DNA of 64,000 nucleotides from Sclerodactyla briareus (lineage: Eukaryota > Echinodermata > Holothuroidea > Dendrochirotida > Sclerodactylidae). Every line of letters begins with the position of its first letter. Position 1 is the first letter of the stretch. The DNA lies in NCBI GenBank assembly GCA_026419785.1, contig JAODTK010002555.1:310001-374000 (forward strand). The letters are read 5' to 3'. The notes under the pieces are model-generated. The model had not been told where the DNA came from. It saw only the letters and a program-made list of their open reading frames with translations, and did not search any database. The position numbers and the translations under genes were made by a program. Of this stretch, positions 1-12,319 are shown one piece after another.

Positions 1-1640
1 AACTAGCTCAATTCCTTCACATTGAGCAGGGATGAGCAGCTAGGGAGAAATTTGTCACCTGAGCCTGTCAACTTTTCCTGGCGCCCTTGTCAGGTATTTG
101 ACCATACATCTATCAACACTGCTGATCCAGGAAAAGTGTTTCCACATTTTTTTATTTCATTCATCATTGTAGCGTATGGTGCTATATTTCATCATTAACT
201 GGAGCCCCTTCTAAAGTAGTGTTGAGATCAGGCCTATATTATTGTACCAGTGTCATGCAGCTCCAGGAATTCACATAATTGGGATTTTCAGCAAGGGGGA
301 TAAGATTAGGGAGGATAGGGGGTCGAAACAGACTGTGTACTAATATACAGGGAAGCCATATTGTGCTTGGTGTGCATGGACTCCAGCTGAACATTATAAA
401 AGATCCTAACTTGACTAAGACAAGGTGCTAACACAATACACAGACTACAATGCAATAAGAGCAGAGTGGCATTGTTTTTATTGTTTTCACATATTGCTGC
501 ATTCTTGTTGTTAAGAGCTTTAGGGGTTGTCAGTTGATGGATTCAGACATGAATTGGCTAGAGGCTTCAAACTCACCCATTAGCTCAAAAGAGCGCTGCG
601 GTGGAAAAGGCTGGGAACCACTGAAATAGTTTCCGCATGGGGACCACGAGATGGTCATGGGTAAATGGATCAGGTGGGTGTATGCTCCGTATTTCTGCTA
701 CAGCGAGTTTCTCTCGATCACTCTGTGATGGGTGTTTATGAGTCTGTCCTGGGTCAGACATGCTCTGATGCATTCAATGGCAGTACGGCCCATATTGTGA
801 ATGTGATGTGTTCATTGGTTCTTACTGTTCCCATTGAACTAATTTGGGTTATGTGCTATCAGTATATCACGATTCGAACACGATAAACGATCTACTGATC
901 CCTATGATGCTGTAATGATTTAAATTATGTGATAATCGGACCTATTTGGAAACCGATAATCTGTTGGATACTAATAAAAAATGGACCTGCCCACAGTTCA
1001 AAGAAAGTTCAGTTTAGTGCCTTTCCTATATGCCTTACCCACGCCTAACTTAATATTGGGTCAATGGTATACTAGATGGAAAAATAGCATGCCCCATTCA
1101 ATTAGATCGGGGCCGTCAAAGTGATACTTTACTGTTGATTTGCTGGGAAGAATGAAGAATAGATCAAATACAGAGAACCCCTCTACCCCACAAAACGGAA
1201 CCACGCTTGTGAGGCTTTTCTGAAGGACAAAACATATTGTTAGAAGTTGCCCCCGGCGATTCGTGAGGGTGCCAGGCCGTGTTCTCTCATAAACAGATGG
1301 TGGGGACAAAAGCAGCTATAGGCTAAACAGAAAACATCTGATAGCATGCTCCTCGAGAACAATAGTTCTTTCGTCTATTTTTCTGTGGTTGTGTGTGCAC
1401 CACTTGAACTTATACTAGGGAGGGTGTGCTGAAGGCCCCTTACTATATCCTGCCTGTGCTGAATTTGGTTAGGTTGGGGGTGGCGTCTATGAATAGCAAG
1501 TAATCAGGATTTTAGCTGCACAATGAGGTGATTACTGAAATGCTCATTGTACATTGTTATGTTAGGTATGGGGAGGGGTCATACAATTCCCTTCCCCTTA
1601 ATCATATATGGCCTGGAATGAATATGAGGAGTATAAGAAT
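1..1640. other. Unassigned non-coding stretch
   Basis: I see no gene, RNA gene or recognisable mobile element here. The open frames are short, start at random methionines and overlap one another on both strands, as expected by chance. Base composition is unremarkable. Confidence 0.5.
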
Positions 1641-1647
1641 TGCCTGC

Positions 1648-1960
1648 TGCAACCCTGATCTGAAGTATGTTAAATCTGTACAAAGAATCTTGCTTCAATC
1701 CTGAAATGAAGTATGATAATTCTTTTCGTTATGATGCACAGAACCTAGCAATGAGATCTGCTTCACCCTGATGCAAAGAGTGGTAATTCTGTTAATTGGG
1801 GTGCACAAAACTTAACAGAGGGATCCTGCTTCAGTCTTATTTAAAATATGGTAAATCTGTCCATTATAGTGCGAATTTAACAGGGGGATCCTGCTTCAGT
1901 CCGGTGCTGAAATATGGTTATTCTGCATAATATACTGCACAGAATATGGAAGACGTGGCT
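1648..1960 (+). repeat. Degenerate tandem repeat, ~65-bp unit
   Basis: A phrase close to CCTGCTTCAGTCCTGA recurs at about 1648, 1691, 1759, 1828 and 1890. Each copy is followed by a diverged form of AAATATGGTAAATCTG and then GCACAGAACCTAACAG. Spacing is about 62-69 bp except for a shortened first unit, giving roughly five units. The divergence suggests an old array. No coding role is evident. Confidence 0.7.
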
Positions 1961-2021
1961 GGATAACAAATAGTATGAACAAGAACACAAAGTTGTGTAA
2001 TGATTCCATATTTGTTAAGCC

Positions 2022-2109
2022 GTGGTCACACTGCCCGATTCTCAGGCTCGATTTTATGAGTCGGTCGACCAGAACGGAAATCGTTGAAGAAATCGGCAAA
2101 TGTGACCAC
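2022..2109. mobile_element. Short MITE-like foldback element
   Basis: The segment starts GTGGTCACACTGCCCGATT and ends with AATCGGCAAATGTGACCAC, an imperfect inverted repeat matching at about 16 of 19 positions with a perfect 9-bp outer part. About 50 bp separate the arms. A non-autonomous DNA transposon is a reasonable reading, but I see no clear target-site duplication, so a chance or structural inverted repeat remains possible. Confidence 0.4.
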
Positions 2110-2985
2110 TCATCTTTTTTCAATTCGCCCGATCGATCAGGTTGCAACATGTCAGACTCTGATCTTTGGCCTTATGACGATCGAGGTCGAAGGTCGTTTA
2201 CAGGGGCACGTAGGCTCTATTGTTGGAACGGCCTTGTTGGCCTGATGATCCTGAACGGGTAACACATAATTGTACATTCGTCTTGGTACATTTGTGCAGT
2301 CCGAGCTACAGCACCATTGGTGTTCCAGTTTAATTTGTCCATACACTATTTGGACGATCCAATGTTTCCTATGTTTCTAGCAATGTCACATTCTTTTTGC
2401 AATGCCAATTTCACCTTATGGTAATGAATTTTTGTAATATATTGGCATGAGTTGGCTTTGTTCACATTATTATCTGTAATGTTCACAATGGATTACAACT
2501 AATTCATTGGGTGGTTCAAATGTTTAACACGGTTTACATATATAATTTATATCCAGAAAGAAAAAATATTTTCGTTAAGGAAAATTGTCTCCCCAAAAAC
2601 TCCTCCAATTCTGAATGCAATCTCATGACGCCAAGTCACGACAGCGCCAGTCAGTCAACTGTTTTATCGTTATAATTATCAATATCGCTAACCGGGCCTC
2701 GTTAGGCTAACAGGGATCTGTTTAACTTGGGCTTCGCGGCCCTGCAATGATACCCAACCATACATTGATCTTATTGAGTGTGAAAATTGTTGCTTCATTC
2801 GTCAGTGTTAGATCAAATTTGCGAAGATGTATGGCAGTAGGATGAATCATACTCTTATTGGGAGCTTCCGAAGATAGTTCTGTACACTGTGTGGTTGTGC
2901 GTCTGTTCTCCTGATTGAGCCTCGACAACATGTCATTATCATAACAATGATAATCATAATTTAAGAACGAAGTGTTTAAAATGGT
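2110..2985. other. Unassigned non-coding stretch
   Basis: Ordinary mixed-composition sequence with only short overlapping open frames. No repeat structure, RNA gene or exon-like segment could be supported. Confidence 0.45.
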
Positions 2986-4260
2986 TTATGCAGGCCTCCA
3001 CAGACTTCTGACAGGTGGCTGTAGTCCTTGCTTTGTCGTTCCATGGCCGGTGTGCCTCTGTTTAGCGTCAGCCGCTATGCAGGCATTGGGTGTTGGTAGT
3101 GCGCATGCGTGCAACTGGTGTTCTGCGAGTTGTGTTACTTTGTGTGTAGAGTCAATGGGAGCAGGGTTCTTGTGGGTGGTTTCTTGGGGTTTCTTAGCCT
3201 AGAAGCGTGAATAGAGGTATTAGGAGCCTGTTTTATAGGTAGCAGTGGAGTACGTTTCGGGGTGTATCGCGGGTTGTTCTTTCGAAACGCCCGCGCTTTG
3301 GAGCCGTTCTCCAGTTTTTTTTTTTTTTTTTTTTTCTGGCAGCATCTAACACATTCGAAGCGGAACGTGTTTGCCGGTATGCCGTTCGGCGTGACGGGGG
3401 TATGTTCTTTGACGTTCGAATTTTTTTTTCTTATGTTGTCGTGTTCCAGACGGCGTCACTTTCTGGTCACAAGCGAGAGAATTGTGTTTATTTATAATAG
3501 GAAGTCGGGTTTCGAGTGCGTTCTCCTGTTATTAATTAAGAAGTCAGTGCGGAGTTTTACGAGTTTCGTTTTTTAAATTAATTGGGATGTCAGGGTTCTT
3601 GTGTTTCGCTAGTTGGAATGATTTTTTAATGCGACGGGAGGAGGACAGCGGCCTTGAAGACCAGCAATGCTATATTTGAACCAGGGCAACGGTATACCTT
3701 CGGTTAGATGTACCATAGAAAGGAGCGAGGGAATTAAGGGTGAGTCCCTCCTTTCGGCAGGACCTACGGTCGCTAAGGAGGAAGAGGGGGAGGGGGGGTG
3801 GTTGGTGGGAGGGGGTAGCTAGGCCTATGCCTGGTATTCGTGTACACCTGGTTTGTTAGTTTCACAGGGCGTCAGCCTCAGCGTTTGGCGGGGTAGGGGT
3901 CTTGCTTAGTCGGTCCGTTGCTGTTCAGTAGGCAGGGGTCATTTCCGGTCTGGTAGGCTGGATTATCGTTTGTACGGCTGGTTTGGGGGTTGCACTGCAG
4001 TTTCTTCAGCGTGGCGGAGTTAGGCTAGTTTAGTTCTCGGATCAGGGGCGCGGTAGTTGGCGGCCATGTAGCTTGGCGCTGTTTGCTGATTGGGCTATTA
4101 TAGGCCTAGTTGCCCCACATAGACCTCAGCCCGGGTGCTTGTGGTGGCTTCAGGTAGCCATTTGTATGTTTGTTCTCGGGTCAGCGCGCGGTAGGTGGTT
4201 GGGGCTCGCTGCTACAGTGCAGGCCCACAGCCCCCTCCCCCTCCCCAACAACACGTCTGT
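2985..4260 (+). other. G+T-rich strand-skewed block
   Basis: The plus strand is strikingly rich in G and T and poor in C and A compared with the flanks, with frequent TTGGGT, GGTTTG and TCGGGT words. It contains a 21-base poly-T run at 3315-3335 and a G-rich patch near 3785-3820. Open frames here are low-complexity (Phe, Gly, Val, Cys, Trp rich) and not convincing as proteins. A second block of the same character lies at 8.6-12.2 kb, so the two may derive from one large repeat family. Confidence 0.45.
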
Positions 4261-4309
4261 GTGGTCTGGGACGGGTGTGAAATCCATTGTCAGCCACGAA
4301 TTCGACGTA

Positions 4310-4990
4310 CGCAAAAATGGTAATCAAGTTTAAATTGGTATGTGGGGGGCAACATATGGGGAGGATGACCCCTATTGTTTTGGGTGCCCGTTCAAGTTCA
4401 GAGTTCACGAGAGGGGAAAAGTTCAAAAAGCCTTTCGCACGATATCTGACGAACGCCGAGTATCTATCAAGTTCAAATTGGGTATGTGGGTAGCCTGTAA
4501 TGAGGATGACCCCTATTGTTTGGTGTAGGGCAAGGTCAGTTAAAGGTCACATAGGAAATCGTCATATATCTCGGCAACGAAATATTTTGGAGGACTGTCT
4601 TAATTGAAAGTTTCGTTCGTCTGGGTGAAAATACATCTGGTGACCGACTTTGACCTCTTTTGACCTCAATGACATTTGCCTGGGGATTGTGCATGCTCTT
4701 TTTGTGATGGCCAGATGGGTCTTGTTAAGACACTAACAAAAAGAGTCAGACACTACCATACTACGATACTCTATCACAAGCTATCTCAATGAATGTGGGA
4801 AGTCAAGACAGCTAAAACACTGGAAATGTGGATAAAAATAAAACCAAAAGTTTTGGGCCATTGACATATGCTGTCTGCATGATATCTAATGATGGCAAGG
4901 ATCTATTAAGTTCAAATTAGGTGTGTGGATTGGACACTGAGGAGGATAACTCTATTGTTTTTGGGTATCGTGTCCAGTCCTGCCCGTACC
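4310..4990 (+). repeat. Dispersed repeat, three partial copies, with a TGACCT pair
   Basis: A phrase like ATCAAGTTCAAATTGGGT, followed about 40 bp later by GAGGATGACCCCTATTGTTT, occurs near 4322, 4467 and 4905. Between the second and third copies lies a segment with two TGACCT half-sites four bases apart (4650-4655 and 4660-4665). It resembles the arrays at 29.3-30.0 and 42.5-44.9 kb, and a diverged relative lies near 13.2-13.4 kb. The copies are not protein-coding. Confidence 0.55.
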
Positions 4991-5088
4991 ATAAGGACAG
5001 ATCCTTATTCTCTGCAACGATTCACATTGGTACAGGTGAGAACAAGCAGATAGCCAACCAGACACAAATAGTTCCCCCAGTGGAACAG

Positions 5089-5440
5089 TTTTCAATTCCC
5101 TGAATTGCATATTTTGTTTATTCCTGATATGTTTGAGATTGACTAGCACATAAATATGTTCCCCCGGTGAAGACAGTACAAATTCTTGAATTGTCAATTT
5201 TATTTTTTATTATTCCTGATATGTTGAGTATTGGACTACTTCCAGTGACCAGCCTATATGTAAGACTGTACAAATTCTTGAATATGTCATTTTATGTGAC
5301 TCCTGAATATGTTTGAGTATTGGCTTAGCACCAAATATTTCCCCAAGTGAATGGGCTACTACAAATTCGTGATTTGGTCATTTTGTTATTATTCCTGATA
5401 TGTGAGTATGGGAATAGCACCAGTGACCAGCCTATCTGTA
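5089..5440 (+). repeat. Tandem repeat, ~90-bp unit, four copies
   Basis: The phrase ACAAATTCTTGAATTGTCA or a close variant recurs at about 5089, 5178, 5269 and 5361. Each is followed by a form of TTATTCCTGATATGTTTGAG and then TAGCACCAGTGACCAG. Periods are 89-92 bp. Copies are moderately diverged. Confidence 0.75.
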
Positions 5441-5450
5441 CCCCCTGATC

Positions 5451-5632
5451 AGTAGTTGTGTTTCTACGGGTGGGGGGGTGGCAATTTTGGTCGTGCATGC
5501 CCCCCCCCCCCCCAGTGTTTCATAGCTAGTCCAGTGCCATGTTATATGTTACTCAGATTAGTAGTGGGTTTGATACGGGAGGGGGTGGCAATTTTGGTCT
5601 TGCATGTACCCCCCCCCACCCACGGTTTCATA
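5451..5632 (+). repeat. Two-copy direct repeat with paired G and C runs
   Basis: Two ~75-bp copies, near 5451-5520 and 5559-5632, share GGGTGGCAATTTTGGTC, a CATG-containing spacer, a long C run and GTTTCATAG. The C runs are 14 nt (5500-5513) and 9 nt (5609-5617). In each copy a G-rich run lies about 25 nt upstream of the C run, so each could fold back on itself. A further 10-nt C run follows at 5720-5729. Confidence 0.65.
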
Positions 5633-5639
5633 GGCAGCT

Positions 5640-8600
5640 TATGAAAATGAAAAAATGTAGCCCTATTGAAGCCTGCATCACTGTACGAGATATAGAAGAC
5701 GCGCTCGGATCCACTGCCTCCCCCCCCCCTTATAGTGAAGGTATGGCGCCCGCCACTGCAGATCAGCCACAAGCATGCTACTGTTAATGCTTATGGTTTC
5801 ACATCTTTAGGATTAACCAAGCGTTCGCCACCACTGCTGATCAGCTGTAAGTTTGCTACCCAAATTGAGAGTCTGTCGTCAACCTACGTTCTCTCCAAAC
5901 GCTTAGCACCTTAAAAATAGTAAAACTCACCTATTAGGTTGTATATAAGTAATCCTTTTTTTTTTTGCTCCTCGCACTGGCAGCGCATTAGCAGATTATT
6001 CTGGATTCTGCGCTGACAAGATTTAGTATTATTATTATTGTTTTATTATGTTGTCCCTCACTTTTTGTCAATAGCGGAAATGACACAAATGTTGTGGCCC
6101 TCCCCATTTTCAGAAGTTACCTTGACCCTTGCTTTCTTCTTCTCCCAAACCCATACCCTCACACTGCTTTTACACACACCACAGTTCATCCCCTCATTAG
6201 GGCTTGGTAAATGAATCACGGTTAATAATACCCAATAGTCAGTCCTGTCTGTCAAGTACTTTACATCCCCTTGAAGTGTGGATTTTTGCATGCGTATAGG
6301 GGAGAGTGTTAACTTAATGTAAACAATCAGCATTAATACAGTAGACTGAGTGCTCACAGAGAATAATCGATACCCACACTCTCAATCTCTGACATTGTCA
6401 ATGCAGGCACCATTTCCACAATGAATGTCTGAGAGCAGTCAAAAGTTTATTGGTATGTTTACTCACAGTCTAACACACACAATTGAGAGAATCTTTTGGG
6501 GATTGCCGACCAATGTTGCCAGCCAATTAAAGGCTCATTATTAGTATACACAAACAAGTGGCAGAGTGACAGTAGTGACTGTGGAAACTGAATATTTTTG
6601 CTAAAAAGTGGACAACTACTATGGTAGGATACAAACGTTTGATAATTTTGGGCTCCTGTAAATGAGGTAGGGGGTCGCTTGGTAAATTAAAAAATTCATG
6701 ATGTGATTCAAGGGTGCCCAAAGTCAGTTTTGACAGGGAATGGGGGTACTCTTTGGACTAGTGTGAATGAGGTATGGGTCATTTCTCAATAACATTAATG
6801 TGATGCAAGGTCAGTAAAAGTCAATGAGGGTGCATTGTCCTAGTTAGTATGCAAATTAATTTTCTAGGCATTTGTTTTCATTTTGGATCACGAAGGCATG
6901 GGTCCTCACTAGGTTGAAAGTTTGTTGGATCACTGCAACAGTGTCCCTGGTCACAGCGTCCTGACAGGATGTGTACTTTGCTGTGATACTGTTAGTCCAT
7001 CAGTGAGAGTAAAAGCATAGGCCCAATACTAAAACATTCTCTGTTACGTTAATGGGATCACAACTGTCAAATTGAGCCTCAAGTGTAAAACGGGTGGATG
7101 TGTGGCACCATGAGCGAGCAGGTTAACCCCTGAGTCAGTTTGTTGAGCACCCAAGAAAAAGGAGCAAAATAAGTCAGGCTAAATAAAAACGACAGTCCTG
7201 ATCAAGCCCTCCACCCCTCCACTGTGTTCGAAATTTCATGTGTGCTCCGTTTGATGAGGGGAAAACATCTAACATGAACAGTAAGGAGTTGGAAGGTAGG
7301 CCGATGCCATTGCAGTTGTATGCGGACTAAGTTGTGTGACCTTAGAAGTTTACCTTGTTACCTTGTGGCATTATAAGGACATGGGTGGGACAACCACAGA
7401 TTGCCAACTCATAGACTTGAGTGAATACAATCCATCCAAGATTCCAACCAATTTGAAATTATGCTGCCTAGGCACTAGGCACTAGGCATAGGTTGTGGGG
7501 GTGTAGTCATGCTATATAGCGCCACGCCGCCTTGGCCTAGACCTAGGCTCTGCTATGATTGTACAACTCAGCTCAGCTAATTTTCATGTGGGTGAGGGCT
7601 AGGCCTAAGTTGTTACGGCTGTTACTGTTGGCATGATTCTTCATCTGTCTTCCATGTGAGGCATGCCTTTATCCAGATCTGTTCCCTGCATTATAATCTG
7701 CTGACTCTCGGCGTGGGAGAACCGTATTACAGCCAGCTTGCATTTCACAAATTTGCAATTCTATCAGAGAAAGGTTTCAGTCCAGTGCGGACACATCACA
7801 CAGTCAGTTCAGTCAAACATGTGTATTAGGAAGGAGATGTGTCATGTCATGTATTTTTAGGCGTTTTGCAAGAAATGAGTATATTGTTTTAATAACTGTT
7901 CTCATTAGACATGCAAGAGAGCGAAGCAACCCGGGAAGGGGTCATGACCCCCAACGCGGCGGTCAGAGGTCCCGACCCCAAGTGTCCGTACATAATGGGT
8001 TTTCTTCACACGAAACGTTCAGTGTTTTGGGCAATTTTTTTATGGCCATCTTCAGATTTCCCTTTTCTTATGGTGAAAGTTGTGGCAATATCTATTGGTT
8101 GACCTCATATAATTTGTAGGTTACTGCTACATTCCTACTAATAATTGCATTTAATTTACGCAAAATTACAAAGTTGTTCTATGTGAACGGAACTTGCCGG
8201 ATGGCACTTTCAATTTTTCCCTGACAAAGGGTCATTTGGAGTCACTGGAGGGACAAATTTGCATACTCTTTTGTGATTCCAAAATTTGTCAAAAATTGAA
8301 AAATACTTCATTGGTGAATGGCGGAAGCGTCATTTGTTCTTACTTCCCAAAAAAGCAGTAAGAAGGAAGGGGAGCGGCCGTGAGGAAAGGATAATAATTG
8401 AAATTGCAAGTGTGCGACCATATAGAATTACAAGTGAACCGAAATACAATAATAGGGGGTTAATATAAGATTTCTGTTTTGGCCTTCGTAGCCATAGCCT
8501 GTCAGCGATGGCTAGGAATCAAAGATAACAGTTTTGCGTCTTGTATAGTCATATAGGAATGCATGATAGAGGGAGGAAGGCCCGGAATGGGTTCGCCTAA
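5640..8600. other. Unassigned non-coding stretch
   Basis: No gene is supported. A stretch with trinucleotide ATT repetition (around 6030) and a short AGGCACT tandem duplication (around 7475) are visible. The small open frames near 7.9-8.5 kb overlap in several phases and lack exon signals I would trust. Confidence 0.45.
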
Positions 8601-10839
8601 CAGTAACTGGGTTCCGTCTTCCATTCTAGACTTAACGGTGCTGGTTGGGCTTGGTAGGGAGTGTTACTGTTAGTCTTTGGGTTTCGGGTCCTTTCAGCTT
8701 GTGAGTTGTTATGAAACGTTTGCGTTGGGGCACACATAGCCTTTGCACTCCGCCGTTGACTGTTTTTTATTGTTTCTGTTCTTTTATTACCACAGGGTAA
8801 TCTGGGCCCAGATTTTTTTTATTTTGCCTTCGGCGGTATCAGTAATTTGAGCAGTCGTGTCAGTTTCAGTATGCCGCATTGTCCAGGCTGTTCAATGGGT
8901 GCATTGGGTCCCTATTGTGTTGTATTTGCAGCTGTTGGCTGTTGTTTACTTGCAGTTGACTGTTAGCCCGCGTCTTCTGTTTACTTGTCACGTAAAAGAA
9001 AGCACGCGTTCTCGAGTTTATTACAGCTTCCGATCGGTCTGGTTTGGACTAGGCCTAGAGGGACTTAGTTGGGGGTAACTTGGCATTTTAAAAGTTTTTT
9101 CGTTTGCTCTTTGTTCGTATATAGTGGGCTTTAGACAGTGTTGGCTTTGCTAGCGCTGATCTCTTTTCAGCAAGTGTAGTAGGGGTACCCTCTTGCCAGT
9201 GGGAAGGTCGTCGGCCCTTGTTGTCATTTGACGTTTTGACTTGGAGGTCGTGCTTGTGCCGGGTTCGCTCTGTTAGTTAGGGTCCCGCAAGTTCAATTTG
9301 TGCCATAGTTTTGGTGGTTTCTTGCGGGGGGGGGCGCTGGTGGCAGGTGCTCGCGCTCCGGGGGGTGCAAGGTTTGTAGGAATGCCTTTTCCTCTGCATT
9401 GCGGTGCTCCCTGGTAGAGCTTTCCTTCGCTGGCTGATCGGTCTAGCTAGTGAGTCAGGCTGCCCCTTTCAGAAGTGAGGTCAGGATTACCCTTCCAAGA
9501 GTGGAAAGAGGGCTTTGGTAACTTTGGTGCGTGCATTGATTTTATGGCTAGTTAGTAGACAATTCATTAGCGCCTGGTGATCTGGTGTCGCCTTATTGGC
9601 GAATGGAGTACAGGGGTGAACTACTGTGGGGGACCACTGGTTCTCTTTTGGCCTGGCAGTGATTCAGGCTGTGATGGCGGTTGTATTTGGTAGGTATTTT
9701 ATGAAGAAAAAAAATGGGCATGGTCGGGGCGTTTACTGCTTTGCAGTGTATTTAGCGCCATGGTTAATTCGGGGAGAGTTTTCTCTCGCGTTCCTTGCCT
9801 TTTCAAGATTCAGTGAGGTGGTGGGGGCGCTGGGTAGCCGTCACATCATTAAGTTTGGTAGGTCATTCGGGTAAGTGTGCCATTTATTGGTTGTGCGTGG
9901 GATGTGATCGGCGAGCTTGGTTGCTATAGGGAGTTCGGGGACAAGCCTGTTAGGCAAGGGCGCAGTTTGCTCCTGGGAGTTCCCCTGCGTGTGCCATTTG
10001 TCACGGTGGGATTGTTCGGAGCCTGGTCTGGGTCAGGCCATCAACTCCCAGCACAACCGGTTAAAATTCATCTGTGGCCTTATTTGCGGAAAGCGGTTCG
10101 GCGCACATTTTCCAGTGTGCCTTGAAGTCCTTAAGGTTCTTGGCGGGGAGAGGCAGTTGTGTTTACTTGTGTGCTGCGACTGCGTTTTTAGTTGTGTCTG
10201 ATTAGGTGCTCAGGGTCGGGTTGTAGGGGGGAGCCTTGGTGGGCAGTGGCGTAACGCTGAGTGGGTTCGCAATGGGGTTGGCACCTCCCCCTCGTAACCA
10301 TGGTGACCCCAATGTTTTTTGTCCGCTACCCTGTTAGTTGGACGGTTGGCAGCTTGTCTTCGCACATTTTGTACTTTTCCGACTAGGAGGTCCAGAGTGG
10401 CAGTTCTGTTTTGTTTCCCCAATAGGGAGGGTGAGGCTTCTTCTGAGTTCGTCACTCCCTTTGGCCTCGGACCCAGGATCACCCTCCCCCACCCCCCCCC
10501 CCCCCAAACCCAAGACAGGTCTTCCTCGGTTGCCAATAAGTGTATGTCCGCCTGGTTGGTTCCATCACATGGACGCTAGGGTTTGAAACCAGTTCTACCA
10601 TTCGATTTGTATTATACCAATTTCACAGACAAACTTTTTACACTGTTCCTTGAGTTCTCTTTCAGTCTGTGGATCGTCCGGGACAGCCTGGTAAAAAGGG
10701 CCTTATCTCCGCGCGATGTATCCGGACTGTGCCAGGGTTTACCTCGGTGAATCTTGTGTGGGGAGAGACTCCCTGTACGGAAACTGATGTCACTCACACA
10801 GCGGCCTCTGGGCGACATGGGGCAGCTTAGGCTGGAGGA

Positions 10840-11215
10840 ATGACGGAGACCTGCGAACCCATTCCCATCACTTGGGATGCCTTCTCTGAGAAGACAGTGA
10901 GTGCTGCGCATGTGGTTTTCCCTGGCTTCACGGGCCGGTACATTTTGAATCGGGAAAGATAATCAGCAACGTAGACCCTGCGACCTTCAATTTCATTCAC
11001 ATGGATGGCTCTTGAGAAATAGGAGGGCAAGCGCAATGGTTGTTCCTGACTTCACGGCTGTGGGTATTTGCAGGCGGAAAAATACTCAGGGCAAGTCTGA
11101 TAACCTGCGACCTTTCTATTTCACTGGGATGCTCTTGAGGAGACAGTGAGTGCAGCGCAGTGGTTATTCCCTGGCGCACGGGCCATAAATTTGGCAGCGG
11201 GAAAATAGGCAGGAA
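10840..11215 (+). repeat. Tandem repeat, ~127-bp unit, three copies
   Basis: Copies begin near 10876, 11004 and 11130 with variants of ATGCTCTTGAGGAGACAGTG. They continue through GCGCAGTGGTTATTCCCTGG and an ACGGGCC-like phrase. Each unit also holds a form of CTGCGACCTTTCTATTTCAC before the next start. Several overlapping minus-strand open frames here are shadows of this array. Confidence 0.7.
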
Positions 11216-11254
11216 GGGATGAGGGGGGGGGGCTTAGGAGGTGGGGGCCTTGTT

Positions 11255-11485
11255 CTTTCCACCTGTTCTGGGAACCGGAGGTTTTAAGGGGCTCTGGCAG
11301 GAGGATTGTTGCCTTGTATTCTCTTTCTCTTGTCCGCACGGTTGCTTCTCTGCCCCCCCCCCCCTCATCTCGCGTTTCCGACCATGGGTCACCTGAGAGT
11401 TGTTTTTGGAGGTGGTGGCGGTGCACAATCCCGGTTCTGGGGAACCAGCGGTTTTTAGAGGCTGTGCGGGGAGGCTTTTCATTGG
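11255..11485 (+). repeat. Two-copy direct repeat, ~170 bp apart
   Basis: The phrase GTTCTGGGAACCGGAGG, followed by TTTTAAGGGGCTCTGG and a GGAGG motif, appears near 11265. It recurs in diverged form near 11434. A C12 run lies between the copies. Confidence 0.6.
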
Positions 11486-11724
11486 GCGTTTTTTATTCCA
11501 CTCTATTAGTTTTCATGGGCTTGTTTAACCAACCCTTTGGGGGGGGGGCGGCCCTTGTAGGCCCGGGTTGGCCGTTTTTGGCCGGGTTGGAAGGGGTTGC
11601 GTCAGGGGAGGGCATTGAGGGTATTTATCACCACTGGGGGTGGATCGATTAGGAATGTAGTGCTTGGTTCTACTTTGTTGAACAGCTCGCCTGGCTTCTT
11701 ATGCAGGGAGCTAATTAGGAAGCC

Positions 11725-12085
11725 TGCCTTGGTAATCCCAGGGGGTATCATGGTAAGTTGCATTCTATTTGCGTGCCCGCTGTGGTTTCAGGCCTCTGCC
11801 TTGGTAATCCCAGGGGGCTGGGGTTTACATTTTTACCTGGCTGTATTTGCACTTTTTGTCTTGTCATGCAGGGCCAGTGGTTAGATGGCCGCCATGTGGT
11901 AATAAGGCTAGTAGGGGACAGACTTCGTTTTCAAGTGCGGGCGGCGGTATCGTGGCGGCGGGGGGGCCCATGCAGTTTCATGTCATCGGGGGTCATGCGG
12001 TATAATGGATGGGGGGCCATGCGGTTATCATGGCGGGGGGGCAACGGGAGGTTTCATTTTCTTGTGTCATGTGGTTATCGTGGAT
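11725..12085 (+). repeat. Local duplications and G-rich short tandem repeats
   Basis: The words CTGCCTTGGTAATCCCAGG and following G residues occur twice, at about 11729 and 11798. From about 11940 to 12080, words like GGGGGGCCATGCGG and TTATCATGGCGGGG recur at irregular spacing. Several G runs make quadruplex structure plausible. Confidence 0.55.
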
Positions 12086-12234
12086 GGTGTATCTGCCGTC
12101 CGTTTGCGTTAGGATTTAATATGCCAAAACATGCATCCTGTCGGGCATTAGATATGAATATTCTCATTATTATGGCACTATTGTCCTGTTGGAGCCAATT
12201 GAGTGTTTTGGTTTTTCCTATATAAGGAGCGCGG

Positions 12235-12312
12235 ATTTAGGCCTCAGTCGGTAGAGCTCAGACTGCAACCAAAACCATGATTGACGAGTTTGGAGGTTTG
12301 GAGCCCATTGGA
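12235..12312 (+). mobile_element. tRNA-derived SINE head (A and B box)
   Basis: An A-box-like segment (GGCCTCAGTCGGTAGAGC, about 12240-12257) is followed about 40 bp later by a B-box-like segment (GGTTTGGAGCCC, about 12295-12306). This is the internal RNA polymerase III promoter layout of tRNAs and tRNA-derived SINEs. The sequence between does not fold as a convincing tRNA cloverleaf, so I call it a SINE rather than a tRNA gene. A TATATAAG word lies just upstream. The 3' boundary is not visible. Confidence 0.45.
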
Positions 12313-12319
12313 AAACCGA

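Larger units (their letters stand above)
8600..12235 (+). other. Second G+T-rich block with local duplications
   Basis: This has the same strong G+T bias on the plus strand as 3-4.3 kb, with many GGTTTG, TTGGTA and GGGTC words and several long G or C runs (C14 at 10492-10505, C12 at 11353-11364). Several local tandem duplications, listed separately, lie inside it. I looked for retroelement protein motifs on both strands and recognised none. It ends next to a SINE-like tRNA-derived segment. It may be a large non-coding repeat or satellite-like domain. Confidence 0.45.

Noticed and set aside
10210-11482. Chain of overlapping minus-strand frames of 60-108 codons
   Set aside because: They follow the 127-bp tandem repeat and G/C runs and have no family signature.
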